This document shows positions 10,553 through 20,603 of a DNA stretch of 32,185 bases, in pieces. The notes under the pieces were generated by a model. It was given only the letters and a program-made list of their open reading frames with translations, had not been told where the DNA came from and did no database searches. Every line of letters starts with the position of its first letter. Within the stretch, counting starts at the first letter, position 1. The stretch is taken from contig QCNM01000013.1 of assembly GCA_003210115.1 (NCBI GenBank), positions 1 to 32,185 on the forward strand, given 5' to 3'. The translations under genes and the position numbers were made by a program. Source of the DNA: SAR116 cluster bacterium AG-426-A06. Its GTDB lineage: Bacteria; Pseudomonadota; Alphaproteobacteria; Puniceispirillales; Marisalimonadaceae.

Positions 10553-11281
10553 ATGGTTGATAATTTAATTAATGAAAGAATAGCAAAAAAAATTGCCAAT
10601 TCAGGCTTATGCTCAAGACGAGAAGCTGAGCGTTTAATTAATAATGGATGTGTTAAGTTAAATGGTAATGTTATAAAAAATTGTAACATTAATGTTACAA
10701 CAAAAGATATTATTGAAGTTAATAACCAAAAACTAAAAGCAAAAGAAAAGGTTAAACTTTGGTTATATTATAAAAAAAAAGGCTTTCTAGTAACAACAAA
10801 GGATACACAAGGAAGACCTAATATTTTTGATGAAATAAAATTTAAAATTAATAAAAGATTAATATCTATTGGTAGACTTGATTATTATTCTGAAGGATTA
10901 TTGTTATTAACAAATAATGGCGACTTTGCTCGAAAACTTGAATTGCCTCAAAATAAATTTCAAAGAACTTATAAAGTAAGAATTTTTGGAACAATTGATA
11001 ATAAAATCAAAGATAAACTTAAAAATGGAATTACAGTGAAAAGTATTAAATACAAACCTATCGAATTAGAACTTGAAGAAGAAAAAGGGAAAAACAGATG
11101 GTTAACTATGAGACTATATGAGGGTAAAAATCGAGAAATAAGAAAAATAATGGAGCATTTTGGTTGTACAGTAAATAGACTGATAAGAATATCATACGGT
11201 CCATTCAATTTAAAAGACCTTAAACCTGGGCAGTTAACTGAACTTAAATATAAAAATTTTAACAAATTACTAAAATCTTAA
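10553..11281 (+). CDS. rluB: Pseudouridine synthase, RluB/RsuA family
   Basis: S4 domain (RIAKKIANSGLCSRREAERLINNGCVKLNG), SIGRLDYYSEGLLLLTNNGD, YEGKNREIRKIMEHFG. Confidence 0.9.
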   Translation: MVDNLINERIAKKIANSGLCSRREAERLINNGCVKLNGNVIKNCNINVTTKDIIEVNNQKLKAKEKVKLWLYYKKKGFLVTTKDTQGRPNIFDEIKFKINKRLISIGRLDYYSEGLLLLTNNGDFARKLELPQNKFQRTYKVRIFGTIDNKIKDKLKNGITVKSIKYKPIELELEEEKGKNRWLTMRLYEGKNREIRKIMEHFGCTVNRLIRISYGPFNLKDLKPGQLTELKYKNFNKLLKS

Positions 11282-11288
11282 ATATTTT

Positions 11289-11867
11289 ATGAGGATTATT
11301 TCAGGCAAATTTAAGGGTCATAAGTTAAATATTCCTAAAAACTACTTAATAAGACCTACTACTGATAGGTTTAAAGAGACATTATTTTCAATCATTAATT
11401 CAGAAAAATATTCAAGTAATATTGATGGAAAATATTTTCTAGATTTATGCTCGGGATCAGGTGGAATTGGAATTGAAGCTTTTTCCAGGGGGGCGAAAAA
11501 AGTATACATGATTGATAAAAATCAAGATGCAATAAATTTAATCAATACAAATTTATCAAAAATAGAATTAAACATTGAACTTGGTAAAAACTTATTTGTT
11601 TTAAAGCAAGATATTACAAAGTTCGAAAAATTACAATTACCTCAATTTGATTTCATTTATTTAGATCCACCATATAGCTCTAATATTTATTCGATTGTTT
11701 TAAAAAATATTTCAGATAGTAAAATTTTAAATAACAAGGGGCTTATTTTAATTGAAACTGACAAATTAATAAATGTAGATGAACTTAATTTAGAGGAGAT
11801 ATTCTCAAAAAAAATTAGTTCATCATATTTACAGTGTTTTAAAAAGTTACTGAATCCTCTCAAATAA
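11289..11867 (+). CDS. rsmD: 16S rRNA (guanine966-N2)-methyltransferase
   Basis: MRIISGKFKGHKL, RPTTDRFKETLFSII, FLDLCSGSGGIGIEAFSRGA and the catalytic motif FIYLDPPY. Confidence 0.93.
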   Translation: MRIISGKFKGHKLNIPKNYLIRPTTDRFKETLFSIINSEKYSSNIDGKYFLDLCSGSGGIGIEAFSRGAKKVYMIDKNQDAINLINTNLSKIELNIELGKNLFVLKQDITKFEKLQLPQFDFIYLDPPYSSNIYSIVLKNISDSKILNNKGLILIETDKLINVDELNLEEIFSKKISSSYLQCFKKLLNPLK

Positions 11868-13604
11868 CTTTTCAATTTGTTTTACAGACAAAGCTATAGA
11901 AGTGGGCCTTCCATGATTACACTGACCTGAGTTTGGAGTGAGTTCCATTTCTCTTAGCAAAGCGTTCATTTCGTCGAGATTTAATATTCTTCCTGACCTT
12001 ATTGATTTATGACAACATATATTTCCTAAGATTAAATTAATTTTTTCATCTAGACTTTTGGGCATTCCTATTTCCATTAAATCATCACATAAATCAACTA
12101 TAATTTGTTTAATATCATAATTTATTAATAAAGACGGCACCTCTCTAACAAGAATGGACTTCTCACCAAATTTTTCAATTTCTAATCCAATTTTTTTTAA
12201 TAAATCATTATATTCAAATAATATTTTGATTTTAATTTGATCCATGTTTATGTTTATAGGAATTAATAAAATTTGCTTAGTTACATTTTGTGTGGAAATA
12301 TTTCTTTTCAATTTTTCGAATAATATTCTTTCATGCGCAGCATGTTGATCAATTAATAAAATATCATCAGAGGTAATAGAAATAATAAAATTTTTCTTAA
12401 ACTGATATAGAGCGGATCCTAATGGGTATTCTGTCGTTTTTTTAAAAAATTCATCCTTTTCTTGATCATATAAAGTCTTAATTTTAGGATTTGCATTTAA
12501 AGTATCTAGAAAGGTTTGTTCTTCTAATTCACCTTTATGTGATGGAAGTTTGTTACTTATTTCTGAAATGTTAAAAGTCTTACTTATCTTGTTATTATTT
12601 TTAATTTGTAATGCTTTTGTAATTGAGTTTATTACAAAACTCTTTAAAAATTCATAATTTTGAAATTTAACTTCTAATTTTGTAGGATGAACATTTACAT
12701 CAATTTGGTCATTTGAAAGATCTAGCATTAAACAATATAAAGGATGTCTTCCCCTAGGCAAAGTGTCTCTATAAGATAGCCTAATAACTGAAGACAAACC
12801 TCTATCTTGAACTGGTCTTCCATTTACGAATAAAAATTGATAACTTTGATTTACTTTATTATAACTTGGAATACTAATAAATCCTCTCAACTTTATATCA
12901 TATAGATCAGATTGAATTCTATTTTCAACTAGTAATGAATTTGAAAAAAATTCATCTTGAAATACTTCTAAAATTCTTTGTTTAAAACCTTCATTATTAA
13001 AATTTTGTTTTTTATAAATATGACTTAAATTTTCTTCAAACTTATATAAAAACTTTATCTCAGGATGACCTAAGGCTATTTTTTTTATAATTTGTAATGA
13101 ATTTTTATTTTCTACTTGATTAGATTTTAAAAATTTAAGTCTTGCAGGAACATTTTCAAATATATTATTTACTGTTATTTTCGTACCAAATTTTATAGAT
13201 GAAGGGCAAAATTGAATAACCTTATTATTTTTTAATTTAATACACCAACCATCATTTAGCTCTTTTCTACAACTTTCTATTTTTAATTCACTTATAGATG
13301 CAATTGAAGGTATTGCTTCACCTCTAAACCCTAGAAATTTGATGTCATTTAAATTATTTTTAGGAAGCTTAGATGTGGCATGTCTTTTTATACAAAGCTT
13401 TAACTGATCAGAAGTCATTCCCATTCCATTGTCAGAAACAATTATTTCTTTTTTTCCACCATTCTTAACAATTATATTTATTTCAGTAGCTTTTGCATCA
13501 ATAGCGTTTTCTATAAGTTCTTTTATTATAAACGCAGGTCTTTCTATTACTTCTCCAGCTGCAATTTGGTTAATTAAAAAATCAGGAAGTGTTCTAATCT
13601 CCAT
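11847..13604 (-). CDS. mutL: DNA mismatch repair protein MutL
   Basis: IAAGEVIERPAFIIKELIENAIDA, DNGMGM, GFRGEAIPSIASI, VNGRPVQDR, DQHAAHERI and CNHGRPTSI. Confidence 0.97.
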   Translation of the reverse strand: MEIRTLPDFLINQIAAGEVIERPAFIIKELIENAIDAKATEINIIVKNGGKKEIIVSDNGMGMTSDQLKLCIKRHATSKLPKNNLNDIKFLGFRGEAIPSIASISELKIESCRKELNDGWCIKLKNNKVIQFCPSSIKFGTKITVNNIFENVPARLKFLKSNQVENKNSLQIIKKIALGHPEIKFLYKFEENLSHIYKKQNFNNEGFKQRILEVFQDEFFSNSLLVENRIQSDLYDIKLRGFISIPSYNKVNQSYQFLFVNGRPVQDRGLSSVIRLSYRDTLPRGRHPLYCLMLDLSNDQIDVNVHPTKLEVKFQNYEFLKSFVINSITKALQIKNNNKISKTFNISEISNKLPSHKGELEEQTFLDTLNANPKIKTLYDQEKDEFFKKTTEYPLGSALYQFKKNFIISITSDDILLIDQHAAHERILFEKLKRNISTQNVTKQILLIPININMDQIKIKILFEYNDLLKKIGLEIEKFGEKSILVREVPSLLINYDIKQIIVDLCDDLMEIGMPKSLDEKINLILGNICCHKSIRSGRILNLDEMNALLREMELTPNSGQCNHGRPTSIALSVKQIEKLFERIQ

Positions 13605-13610
13605 AGTTTT

Positions 13611-14123
13611 TCATTTAATTAGTAAATTCTTACTATCAATAATGTTAATAGATGGTGAAGGCTTGGAAAGTAGAGATTTGTCCTTAGTGTTTTTAATTCT
13701 TAAGGTTTCTTTTTCAGAATCCAAATAAACTCCTACATCTGGTTCATTACCTAATAGAACATCCAAACCAGTTCTTTCGCTTCTACTAATACCCAAAGTT
13801 TCGTCGTCAACAATTTTCCTTATATCTTGTGGTACTGAATTAAAATTAAACAAATAGTCAAACCCTGATTTATTATCTTGATTTTTTAAACTTAATTCAG
13901 GTGTTTGTTTTGTAGAGCTTCTTTTTTCAATAATATTATCTTTGTTGCCAAATTCTGGTGGCATAATAAGTTTGGGAGTACTTAAAAACGAATATTCATT
14001 GGGAATGAACTTTTCTTTTCCAATAGCCTGCCTAAAATCTGAACATCCTGAATTAAGAAAACTAAATAATATTAGTAATATAAATGCACTAAATTTTCTT
14101 AAGCACAAAATAAAATCATACAT
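13611..14123 (-). CDS. DUF3035 lipoprotein (BamF-like)
   Basis: Lipobox-like FSFLNSGC, then EYSFLSTPKLIMPPEFG and D.TLGISRSERTGLDVLLG typical of alphaproteobacterial DUF3035. Next to lspA. Confidence 0.72.
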   Translation of the reverse strand: MYDFILCLRKFSAFILLILFSFLNSGCSDFRQAIGKEKFIPNEYSFLSTPKLIMPPEFGNKDNIIEKRSSTKQTPELSLKNQDNKSGFDYLFNFNSVPQDIRKIVDDETLGISRSERTGLDVLLGNEPDVGVYLDSEKETLRIKNTKDKSLLSKPSPSINIIDSKNLLIK

Positions 14124-14601
14124 TTTTTTTACCCCTTAAAAATATTAATTCGTTATATAGAAATAATAACACACCTACCAAAATAAAACTATCTGCCATA
14201 TTAAATGCTGGCCAATGGTATTCTTTAAAATGAATATCTATAAAATCTATAACTTTACCATGAACTATTCTATCTATAACATTGCCAATAGCTCCACCTG
14301 CAATCATATTATAACCTACAAAACCAATAGTATTTAGTTTTTTAGAATATATTATGATCCACAAACTTATAATTAAAGCTATAATAATAAATATAACTCT
14401 TCCAAGATTACCATATCCCTGTAACATACCAAAAGAAATACCATCATTCCATACTGGCCTAAAATTTAAATAATGATTTATGATTAAAACTTGTTGGTCT
14501 TTAAATAAAACAATAAAAGCAACATATTTTGTAATTTGGTCTACCAATATAGTTAGAGATAAAATTAAAATTACACTTATGATAAATTTTTTAATACTCA
14601 T
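14116..14601 (-). CDS. lspA: Lipoprotein signal peptidase
   Basis: DQITKYVAF, VWNDGISFGML, GAIGNVIDRIVHGKVIDFID and WPAFNMADSFI. Confidence 0.95.
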   Translation of the reverse strand: MSIKKFIISVILILSLTILVDQITKYVAFIVLFKDQQVLIINHYLNFRPVWNDGISFGMLQGYGNLGRVIFIIIALIISLWIIIYSKKLNTIGFVGYNMIAGGAIGNVIDRIVHGKVIDFIDIHFKEYHWPAFNMADSFILVGVLLFLYNELIFLRGKKNV

Positions 14602-14602
14602 T

Positions 14603-17377
14603 TTATCTTAAAGTATCAATTACATTTGTACATCTTGGACATAATGAAGAAGCAATTTGCACATCATCTGAAATTTTCCAACATCTTTCGCATTTTAAAC
14701 CAGAAACTTTTTTACAATTAACTCTGATTTCATCATTTTCAAGATCATCAGAGACCTTAAACTCTACCTTAGAACATATAAATATTTCTGATAAATTTAA
14801 ATTACTTAGTATTTTGAAATAATTAGTTGGAACCTCTAAATCAATTACTGCTTCTAAACTTGAACCTATTAAACCCTCTCTTCTTTTCTCTTCAATTTTA
14901 TTTGTTACTTTTAATCTTAAACTTCTAATGACTTCCCATTTTTTTGACAAAGTATCATTATTCCAAACATCATTAGGTTTAAAGTATTCTTTTAAATGAA
15001 CAGATTCATTCTCATCGACATTTTGAGTTTTCCAAGCTTCTTCAGTTGTGAAACAGAGAATTGGAGCCAACCATGTACAAATACAATTAAATAAAATATC
15101 TAAAACAGTTCTGCACGATCTTCTCTCAACACTATCATAGCTAGAACAATATAAAGTATCCTTTCTTATATCAAAATAAAATGAGGACAAGTCATCATTA
15201 CAAAAATCGTAAACTTCTCTATAAATGTCACCAAGCTGATAATTTTGAGTAAATTCAATTATTTTTTTTGACAATTTATAAACTTCATTTAAAACCCATT
15301 TTTCAATCTCAGGCATATCTGAGTAATCTATAGTTTCTTTTTTATCAAAATCACTTAAAGCGCCTAAAAGATATCTTAGAGTATTTCTGAGTCTTCTGTA
15401 GTGATCAGCATGTCTTACTAATATCTCTTTACCAATTCTTAAATCGTCATAATAATCTGAACCTATAACCCATAATCTTAAAATATCAGCACCATACTCT
15501 TTCAAAACATCTTGTGGTGAGGTTACATTCCCTAATGACTTGGACATTTTTCGACCATTTTCATCTAATACGAATCCATGAGTTAAAACTGATTCAAAAG
15601 GAGCAACACCTCGGGTGCCACAAGATTCTAACAATGAAGAATGAAACCAGCCTCGATGTTGATCTGTACCTTCTAAGTATAAAGAAGCAGGCCATTTAAG
15701 ATCATTTCTATCTTCTAAGACATATGTATGTGTAGAACCAGAATCAAACCAAACATCAGCAATATCTGTAACTTTTATATAATCTTCTGGATTATATTTT
15801 TCACTAAGAAAAAAAGAAGCATCAAATTTATACCATGCATCCGCTCCATGCTCTTTAAAAGATTTTATAACTCTATCTAAAACTTCTTGATCTCTTAAAG
15901 GTTCAAGTGTTGTTTTGTTATAAAAGATACCAATTGGAACACCCCAAGCTCTTTGCCTAGATATACACCAATCAGGTCTACTCTCAATCATACTTGATAG
16001 ACGATTTGCGCCTTGTGATGGAAAAAAATTTGTTTCTGAAATACCTTTTAATGATTTTTTTCTTAAATCATTTTCATCCATTGATATAAACCACTGTGGT
16101 GTGGTTCGAAAAATTAAAGGTGCTTTTGACCGCCAGCTATGTGGGTAAGAGTGATTAATAGCACCTCTTCCAATGAGACATTCATTTTCAGTTAAAATAT
16201 CTGCCATTTTTTCATTATCACGAAGAACGTGCAATCCACCAAATAATGGCAAAGTTTCTTTTAAAAAACCATCATCCTCTACGGTCTCTGGTGTTGGAAG
16301 AGAATGTTTTCTACCTAACTCAAAATCATCTGCACCATGACCAGGTGCGATATGGACAAAACCTGTCCCTTGTTCTGTAGTAACAAAGTCAGCTTCTAAT
16401 AAAGGTACATCATAATCATAACCTTCGTCACATAAAGGGTGTTTTAAAATTATTCCTTCTAGTTCTTTTCCTTCTAATTTTAATTTGGTGTTAAACTTTT
16501 CAATTAAAGTGTCTTCAATGAAACTATCCAATAATTCTTCTGCAACAATTATTTTATCAGATATTTTAGCAATAGAACCTTCTTTAACTGATGAAACTTC
16601 GATAAGTAAATATTTAAGATCAGCTTTATAGGCAACAGCTCTATTACCTGGAATGGTCCAAGGTGTAGTTGTCCAAATTATGATGTTAGAATTTTTAAAA
16701 TCTTCAATTTTAGTTTTATTCACAGGAAACTTAACATAAATTGTAGTACTTCTATGTTCATGATACTCAATTTCAGCTTCAGCTAATGCAGTTTTTTCTA
16801 CTGTAGACCACATAACTGGCTTAACACCTCTATAAAGACCTCCGTTCATTAAAAATTTACCTATTTCTGACATTATCTTTGCTTCAGATTCAAATTTCAT
16901 TGTCGAGTAGGGGTCCTTCCAATCGCCACAAACACCTAGTCGTTCAAATTCTTCACTTTGAAGTTTCATCCATTTATCAGCAAATTCTCTACACTCTTTT
17001 CTAAAATCTATTATGGGAATTTCATCTTTATTCTTTTTTTTCTTTCTATAATTTTCTTCGATTTTCCACTCAATAGGTAGACCATGACAATCCCATCCTG
17101 GAACATAATTGGCATCTTTACCTAGCATAGACTGAGATCTATTAATTATGTCTTTTAATATTTTGTTTAATGCATGACCAATATGAAGATTACCATTTGC
17201 ATATGGTGGACCGTCATGCAGTACGAACAATTCTCTTCCTTTTCTTGCACTTCTTAATTTCGAATAGATATCTATATCTTGCCAAAACTTTAAAATTTCT
17301 GGCTCTTTCTTTGGAAGTCCTGCCCTCATAGAAAAAGTGGTTTTAGGTAAAAATACAGTATCTTTATATTCAGACAT
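14603..17377 (-). CDS. ileS: Isoleucyl-tRNA synthetase
   Basis: HDGPPYANGNLHIGHALNKILKD, KMSKSLGNV and a C-terminal zinc finger CERCWK...CPRC. Confidence 0.98.
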   Translation of the reverse strand: MSEYKDTVFLPKTTFSMRAGLPKKEPEILKFWQDIDIYSKLRSARKGRELFVLHDGPPYANGNLHIGHALNKILKDIINRSQSMLGKDANYVPGWDCHGLPIEWKIEENYRKKKKNKDEIPIIDFRKECREFADKWMKLQSEEFERLGVCGDWKDPYSTMKFESEAKIMSEIGKFLMNGGLYRGVKPVMWSTVEKTALAEAEIEYHEHRSTTIYVKFPVNKTKIEDFKNSNIIIWTTTPWTIPGNRAVAYKADLKYLLIEVSSVKEGSIAKISDKIIVAEELLDSFIEDTLIEKFNTKLKLEGKELEGIILKHPLCDEGYDYDVPLLEADFVTTEQGTGFVHIAPGHGADDFELGRKHSLPTPETVEDDGFLKETLPLFGGLHVLRDNEKMADILTENECLIGRGAINHSYPHSWRSKAPLIFRTTPQWFISMDENDLRKKSLKGISETNFFPSQGANRLSSMIESRPDWCISRQRAWGVPIGIFYNKTTLEPLRDQEVLDRVIKSFKEHGADAWYKFDASFFLSEKYNPEDYIKVTDIADVWFDSGSTHTYVLEDRNDLKWPASLYLEGTDQHRGWFHSSLLESCGTRGVAPFESVLTHGFVLDENGRKMSKSLGNVTSPQDVLKEYGADILRLWVIGSDYYDDLRIGKEILVRHADHYRRLRNTLRYLLGALSDFDKKETIDYSDMPEIEKWVLNEVYKLSKKIIEFTQNYQLGDIYREVYDFCNDDLSSFYFDIRKDTLYCSSYDSVERRSCRTVLDILFNCICTWLAPILCFTTEEAWKTQNVDENESVHLKEYFKPNDVWNNDTLSKKWEVIRSLRLKVTNKIEEKRREGLIGSSLEAVIDLEVPTNYFKILSNLNLSEIFICSKVEFKVSDDLENDEIRVNCKKVSGLKCERCWKISDDVQIASSLCPRCTNVIDTLR

Positions 17378-17431
17378 TTTAATAACCTTTAGTTTTTTAT
17401 TAACTAAATAACATTTTTGAGATTAATTTCA

Positions 17432-18421
17432 TTATTTATTTTCATGAAAAAGTTTTGCTTTTTTTACGTCCTTTAATATTTGATCTTTTAACTCTTCAAA
17501 AGAATTAAATTTTTTTTCATCTCTTAAAAAATCTAATAATTCAACATATATCCTTTGATCATAAATTTCATGATTTTTGAAATAATCTTCGTAATTAAGA
17601 ATATGTGTTTCGAAAAATTTTTTTTGTCCATCTAAAGTAGGCCTAATTCCAAAATTTGTAATTGAGGGCATATGTGTAGAGGTAAAGTCACTTCCATCAT
17701 GATTCATGATTCGTGATCTAGTAAAATAAACTCCGAATTTTGGTTCTAAAGTTTTTAACAAATGTATATTAGCAGTAGCAAATCCAAGCTTTCTTCCATT
17801 TTGATCACCTTTTTTAACTACTCCAGTTAAAGCCCAATTTCGTCCTAGACAAGATTTTACAAATTTAAAATCTAAACTTAAGATTGATTTTCTAATTGCT
17901 TCTGAGCTAACTATTTTGTCATTTTCATTTTTATGTAATACGCAAGTCTTAGCCTCAATTTCATATTTTCGAAAAAGTACTTTATCTTCAAATGAACCCT
18001 CTCTATTTTTTCCGAATCTAAAATTTTCCCCGGCATAAATAGAGAGTACATTGATTGTATTTTTCAAGATTGATTTAATAAAATTTTCTGGATTTAACAT
18101 TCTTAAATCATCATTAAATTTTATTTTAAAAAAATAATCTATTCCTGACTCGTTAAATAATCTTTTTTTCTCTAAAGAATCCGTTAATAAAAAATTAGAT
18201 TTTGATTTTGAAAAAAAATCTCTGGGATGAGGGTCAAAGGTAACGATGCCTAAAGGTAATTTAAGATTAGTTGCTTCTTTTTTTGCAGCCTTTAAAAGTT
18301 TTTGATGTCCTTTATGCAATCCATCAAAATTACCAATTACTACTACAACTTTTGAATTACAATCTAGAGTAGAAAAAACTTTATCGTTAGAAATATGAAT
18401 ATCTATTAATTTCATTATCAA
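17432..18421 (-). CDS. ribF: Bifunctional riboflavin kinase/FAD synthetase
   Basis: VIGNFDGLHKGHQKLL, TFDPHPRDFF, GENFRFGKNREG and GRKLGFATANI. Confidence 0.95.
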   Translation of the reverse strand: MIMKLIDIHISNDKVFSTLDCNSKVVVVIGNFDGLHKGHQKLLKAAKKEATNLKLPLGIVTFDPHPRDFFSKSKSNFLLTDSLEKKRLFNESGIDYFFKIKFNDDLRMLNPENFIKSILKNTINVLSIYAGENFRFGKNREGSFEDKVLFRKYEIEAKTCVLHKNENDKIVSSEAIRKSILSLDFKFVKSCLGRNWALTGVVKKGDQNGRKLGFATANIHLLKTLEPKFGVYFTRSRIMNHDGSDFTSTHMPSITNFGIRPTLDGQKKFFETHILNYEDYFKNHEIYDQRIYVELLDFLRDEKKFNSFEELKDQILKDVKKAKLFHENK

Positions 18422-18512
18422 TTTATTTGCAAAATTTTAGTTATATAAAATATCTTATTATGTATAGTATAAAATTATTTATATTATTTTATTAACTCTT
18501 TTAGGGGAAAAA

Positions 18513-19364
18513 GTGAATAAAAATAATTTTGAATTAGACATAGAAATTTTGAGTAATTTAATCCAAAATTTCGTTGAGATTTCAGTTTCTTACACTGGAC
18601 AAATAATTGGTGCTGCACTAATACTAATTCTAGGATTTTATCTTGCTGGTAAACTTGGAAGAATTGTTAGAAATAATTTAGAAAAATTTAACAAATTAGA
18701 TCCACTTATTGTTCCAATTATCGGTAATGTTGTTAGATATGGTATTATTGTACTGACAATTATTGCGGTACTTGGTCAATTTGGTGTTCAAACAACTTCA
18801 ATAATTGCGGTTTTAGGTGCTGCTGGTTTAGCTATTGGCCTAGCCTTACAAGGAACTCTGTCAAATGTCGCTGCTGGCGTAATGCTTTTATTGTTAAGAC
18901 CATTCAAGAGTGGTGATTGGGTTGAAACTACAGACATTTCTGGGACAATTAAAGAAGTAGGATTATTTACAACTATAATTAATACTTTTGATAATGTTTT
19001 TGTGTCAATTCCAAATTCAAGCATTTGGAATAATACAATAAAAAATCACTCTCATTATGATACTAGAAGAATTGATGTTGATATTGGAATTCATTACGAT
19101 ACTGATCTTGAACTTGCATCTCGAACTCTCTTAAAACTAGCAGATGATAAAAGAGTTTTAAGAAAACCAAAAGAACCACAATTTCTTGTTATGAGTTATG
19201 ATGATAGTGCGATAACTGTGAGATTAAGATTATACGCTAATACTAATGACTGGTATAATTTATATACAGACTTGATGAGAAAATTAAAGCCTTCACTTGA
19301 TGAAGCGGGAATTGAAATTCCATATCCACACAGAGTAATTAACACTAATCCTATTAAAAAATGA
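18513..19364 (+). CDS. Small-conductance mechanosensitive channel (MscS family)
   Basis: AVLGAAGLAIGLALQGTLSNVAAGVMLLLLRPFKSGDWVE and VSIPNSSIWNNTIKN. GTG start preceded by an AGGGG-type ribosome-binding site. Confidence 0.94.
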   Translation: MNKNNFELDIEILSNLIQNFVEISVSYTGQIIGAALILILGFYLAGKLGRIVRNNLEKFNKLDPLIVPIIGNVVRYGIIVLTIIAVLGQFGVQTTSIIAVLGAAGLAIGLALQGTLSNVAAGVMLLLLRPFKSGDWVETTDISGTIKEVGLFTTIINTFDNVFVSIPNSSIWNNTIKNHSHYDTRRIDVDIGIHYDTDLELASRTLLKLADDKRVLRKPKEPQFLVMSYDDSAITVRLRLYANTNDWYNLYTDLMRKLKPSLDEAGIEIPYPHRVINTNPIKK

Positions 19365-20041
19365 AAATAACAAAAAAACTTAATGATGGAAAAATAAAGC
19401 TTACCAAAAATAATATTAATGATGGTTATATTAGGGAATTTATAAGTAAAATTGAAGGAAGTGACAAGGTCTTAACTGATAAAGAACTTATCGAAGAAAG
19501 AGATAAAATTTTACCTAAATCAATTATAAATAAAAATTTATATGTTTTCGCATATGGATCTTTAATATGGAATCCTACAATTGATTTTGAAAAACAAGTT
19601 TTAGGAAAAATATATGGATTTCACAGAAGTTTTTGTATGTTAACAAAACTAGGACGTGGATCATATGAAAACCCAGGCTTAATGTTAGGTCTAGATAAAG
19701 GCGGTTCATGTAAAGGTATCTTGTTTAAATTAAATAAAAAAGACGCTTTAAAAAATGTAGATATTCTTTTTAAAAGAGAAATGGTTACTAAAGCTTATGT
19801 TCCTAAATTACTAAATGCTCATTTAAAAAATGGAAAAAAAGTTAAAGCAATAACTTTTACAGTTGATAAAAATCATAAAAATTATTTTGGAGAAAAATGC
19901 TATTATAAAAAAATAAATTTAATATCAAAAGCTTCTGGTTTTTTAGGAAGTTGCAAAGAATATTTAAAAAATACAGCAAAAAGTTTTGAGGAAATCAATA
20001 TTAAAGATAAAGAAATTTTGAACTTAATGAAAATTTTATAA
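19361..20041 (+). CDS. ChaC-like gamma-glutamylcyclotransferase
   Basis: FAYGSLIWNP, GFHRSFCMLTKLGRGSYENPGLMLGLDKGGSCKGILFKL. Overlaps the mscS stop by 4 nt. Confidence 0.85.
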   Translation: MKITKKLNDGKIKLTKNNINDGYIREFISKIEGSDKVLTDKELIEERDKILPKSIINKNLYVFAYGSLIWNPTIDFEKQVLGKIYGFHRSFCMLTKLGRGSYENPGLMLGLDKGGSCKGILFKLNKKDALKNVDILFKREMVTKAYVPKLLNAHLKNGKKVKAITFTVDKNHKNYFGEKCYYKKINLISKASGFLGSCKEYLKNTAKSFEEINIKDKEILNLMKIL

Positions 20042-20083
20042 AAGAATGTTTAAGAATTTTTTTTTACTATAATTATTCTGTCT

Positions 20084-20590
20084 ATGAGTTTTAAATCACA
20101 TTCAGAAATTGTTTTTACTGATAAATTCAACACAAATACAAACTGGAAGATTATAACAGATCAGGTTATGGGGGGTATTTCTCAAGGTCAATTTAATTAT
20201 CAAAAAATAGGTAATGATAATGTTGTAGTTTTAACTGGCAGCGTATCCACAAAAAATAATGGTGGTTTTATTCAAATAAGAAGAAATTTAAATAATATTA
20301 ATTTGAATAAAGTAAATGAAGTAAGAATTAATGCTAAAGGAAATAATGAAAAATATTTTATACATTTGAGAACAACTTTTACTGTTTTACCATGGCAATA
20401 CTATCAATACTCTTTCACTGTCCAAAAAGATTTTAAAAATTTTATTTTACCAATACGTAATTTTAAAAAATCAGGTTTCTTATTACCTGACAAAATAAGC
20501 CCAAAAAATATTAAGTCTATTGGCATTGTAGCATTTGGAAGAGACTATAAGGCAGAGTTAATTGTTAAAGAAATAAGTTTTGTAAAGTAA
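20084..20590 (+). CDS. CIA30 (NDUFAF1-like) domain protein
   Basis: TNWKIITDQVMGGISQGQF, NNGGFIQIRR and KSIGIVAFGRDYKAELIVKEISF. Confidence 0.75.
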   Translation: MSFKSHSEIVFTDKFNTNTNWKIITDQVMGGISQGQFNYQKIGNDNVVVLTGSVSTKNNGGFIQIRRNLNNINLNKVNEVRINAKGNNEKYFIHLRTTFTVLPWQYYQYSFTVQKDFKNFILPIRNFKKSGFLLPDKISPKNIKSIGIVAFGRDYKAELIVKEISFVK

Positions 20591-20603
20591 TTTTATAAAG
20601 TTA

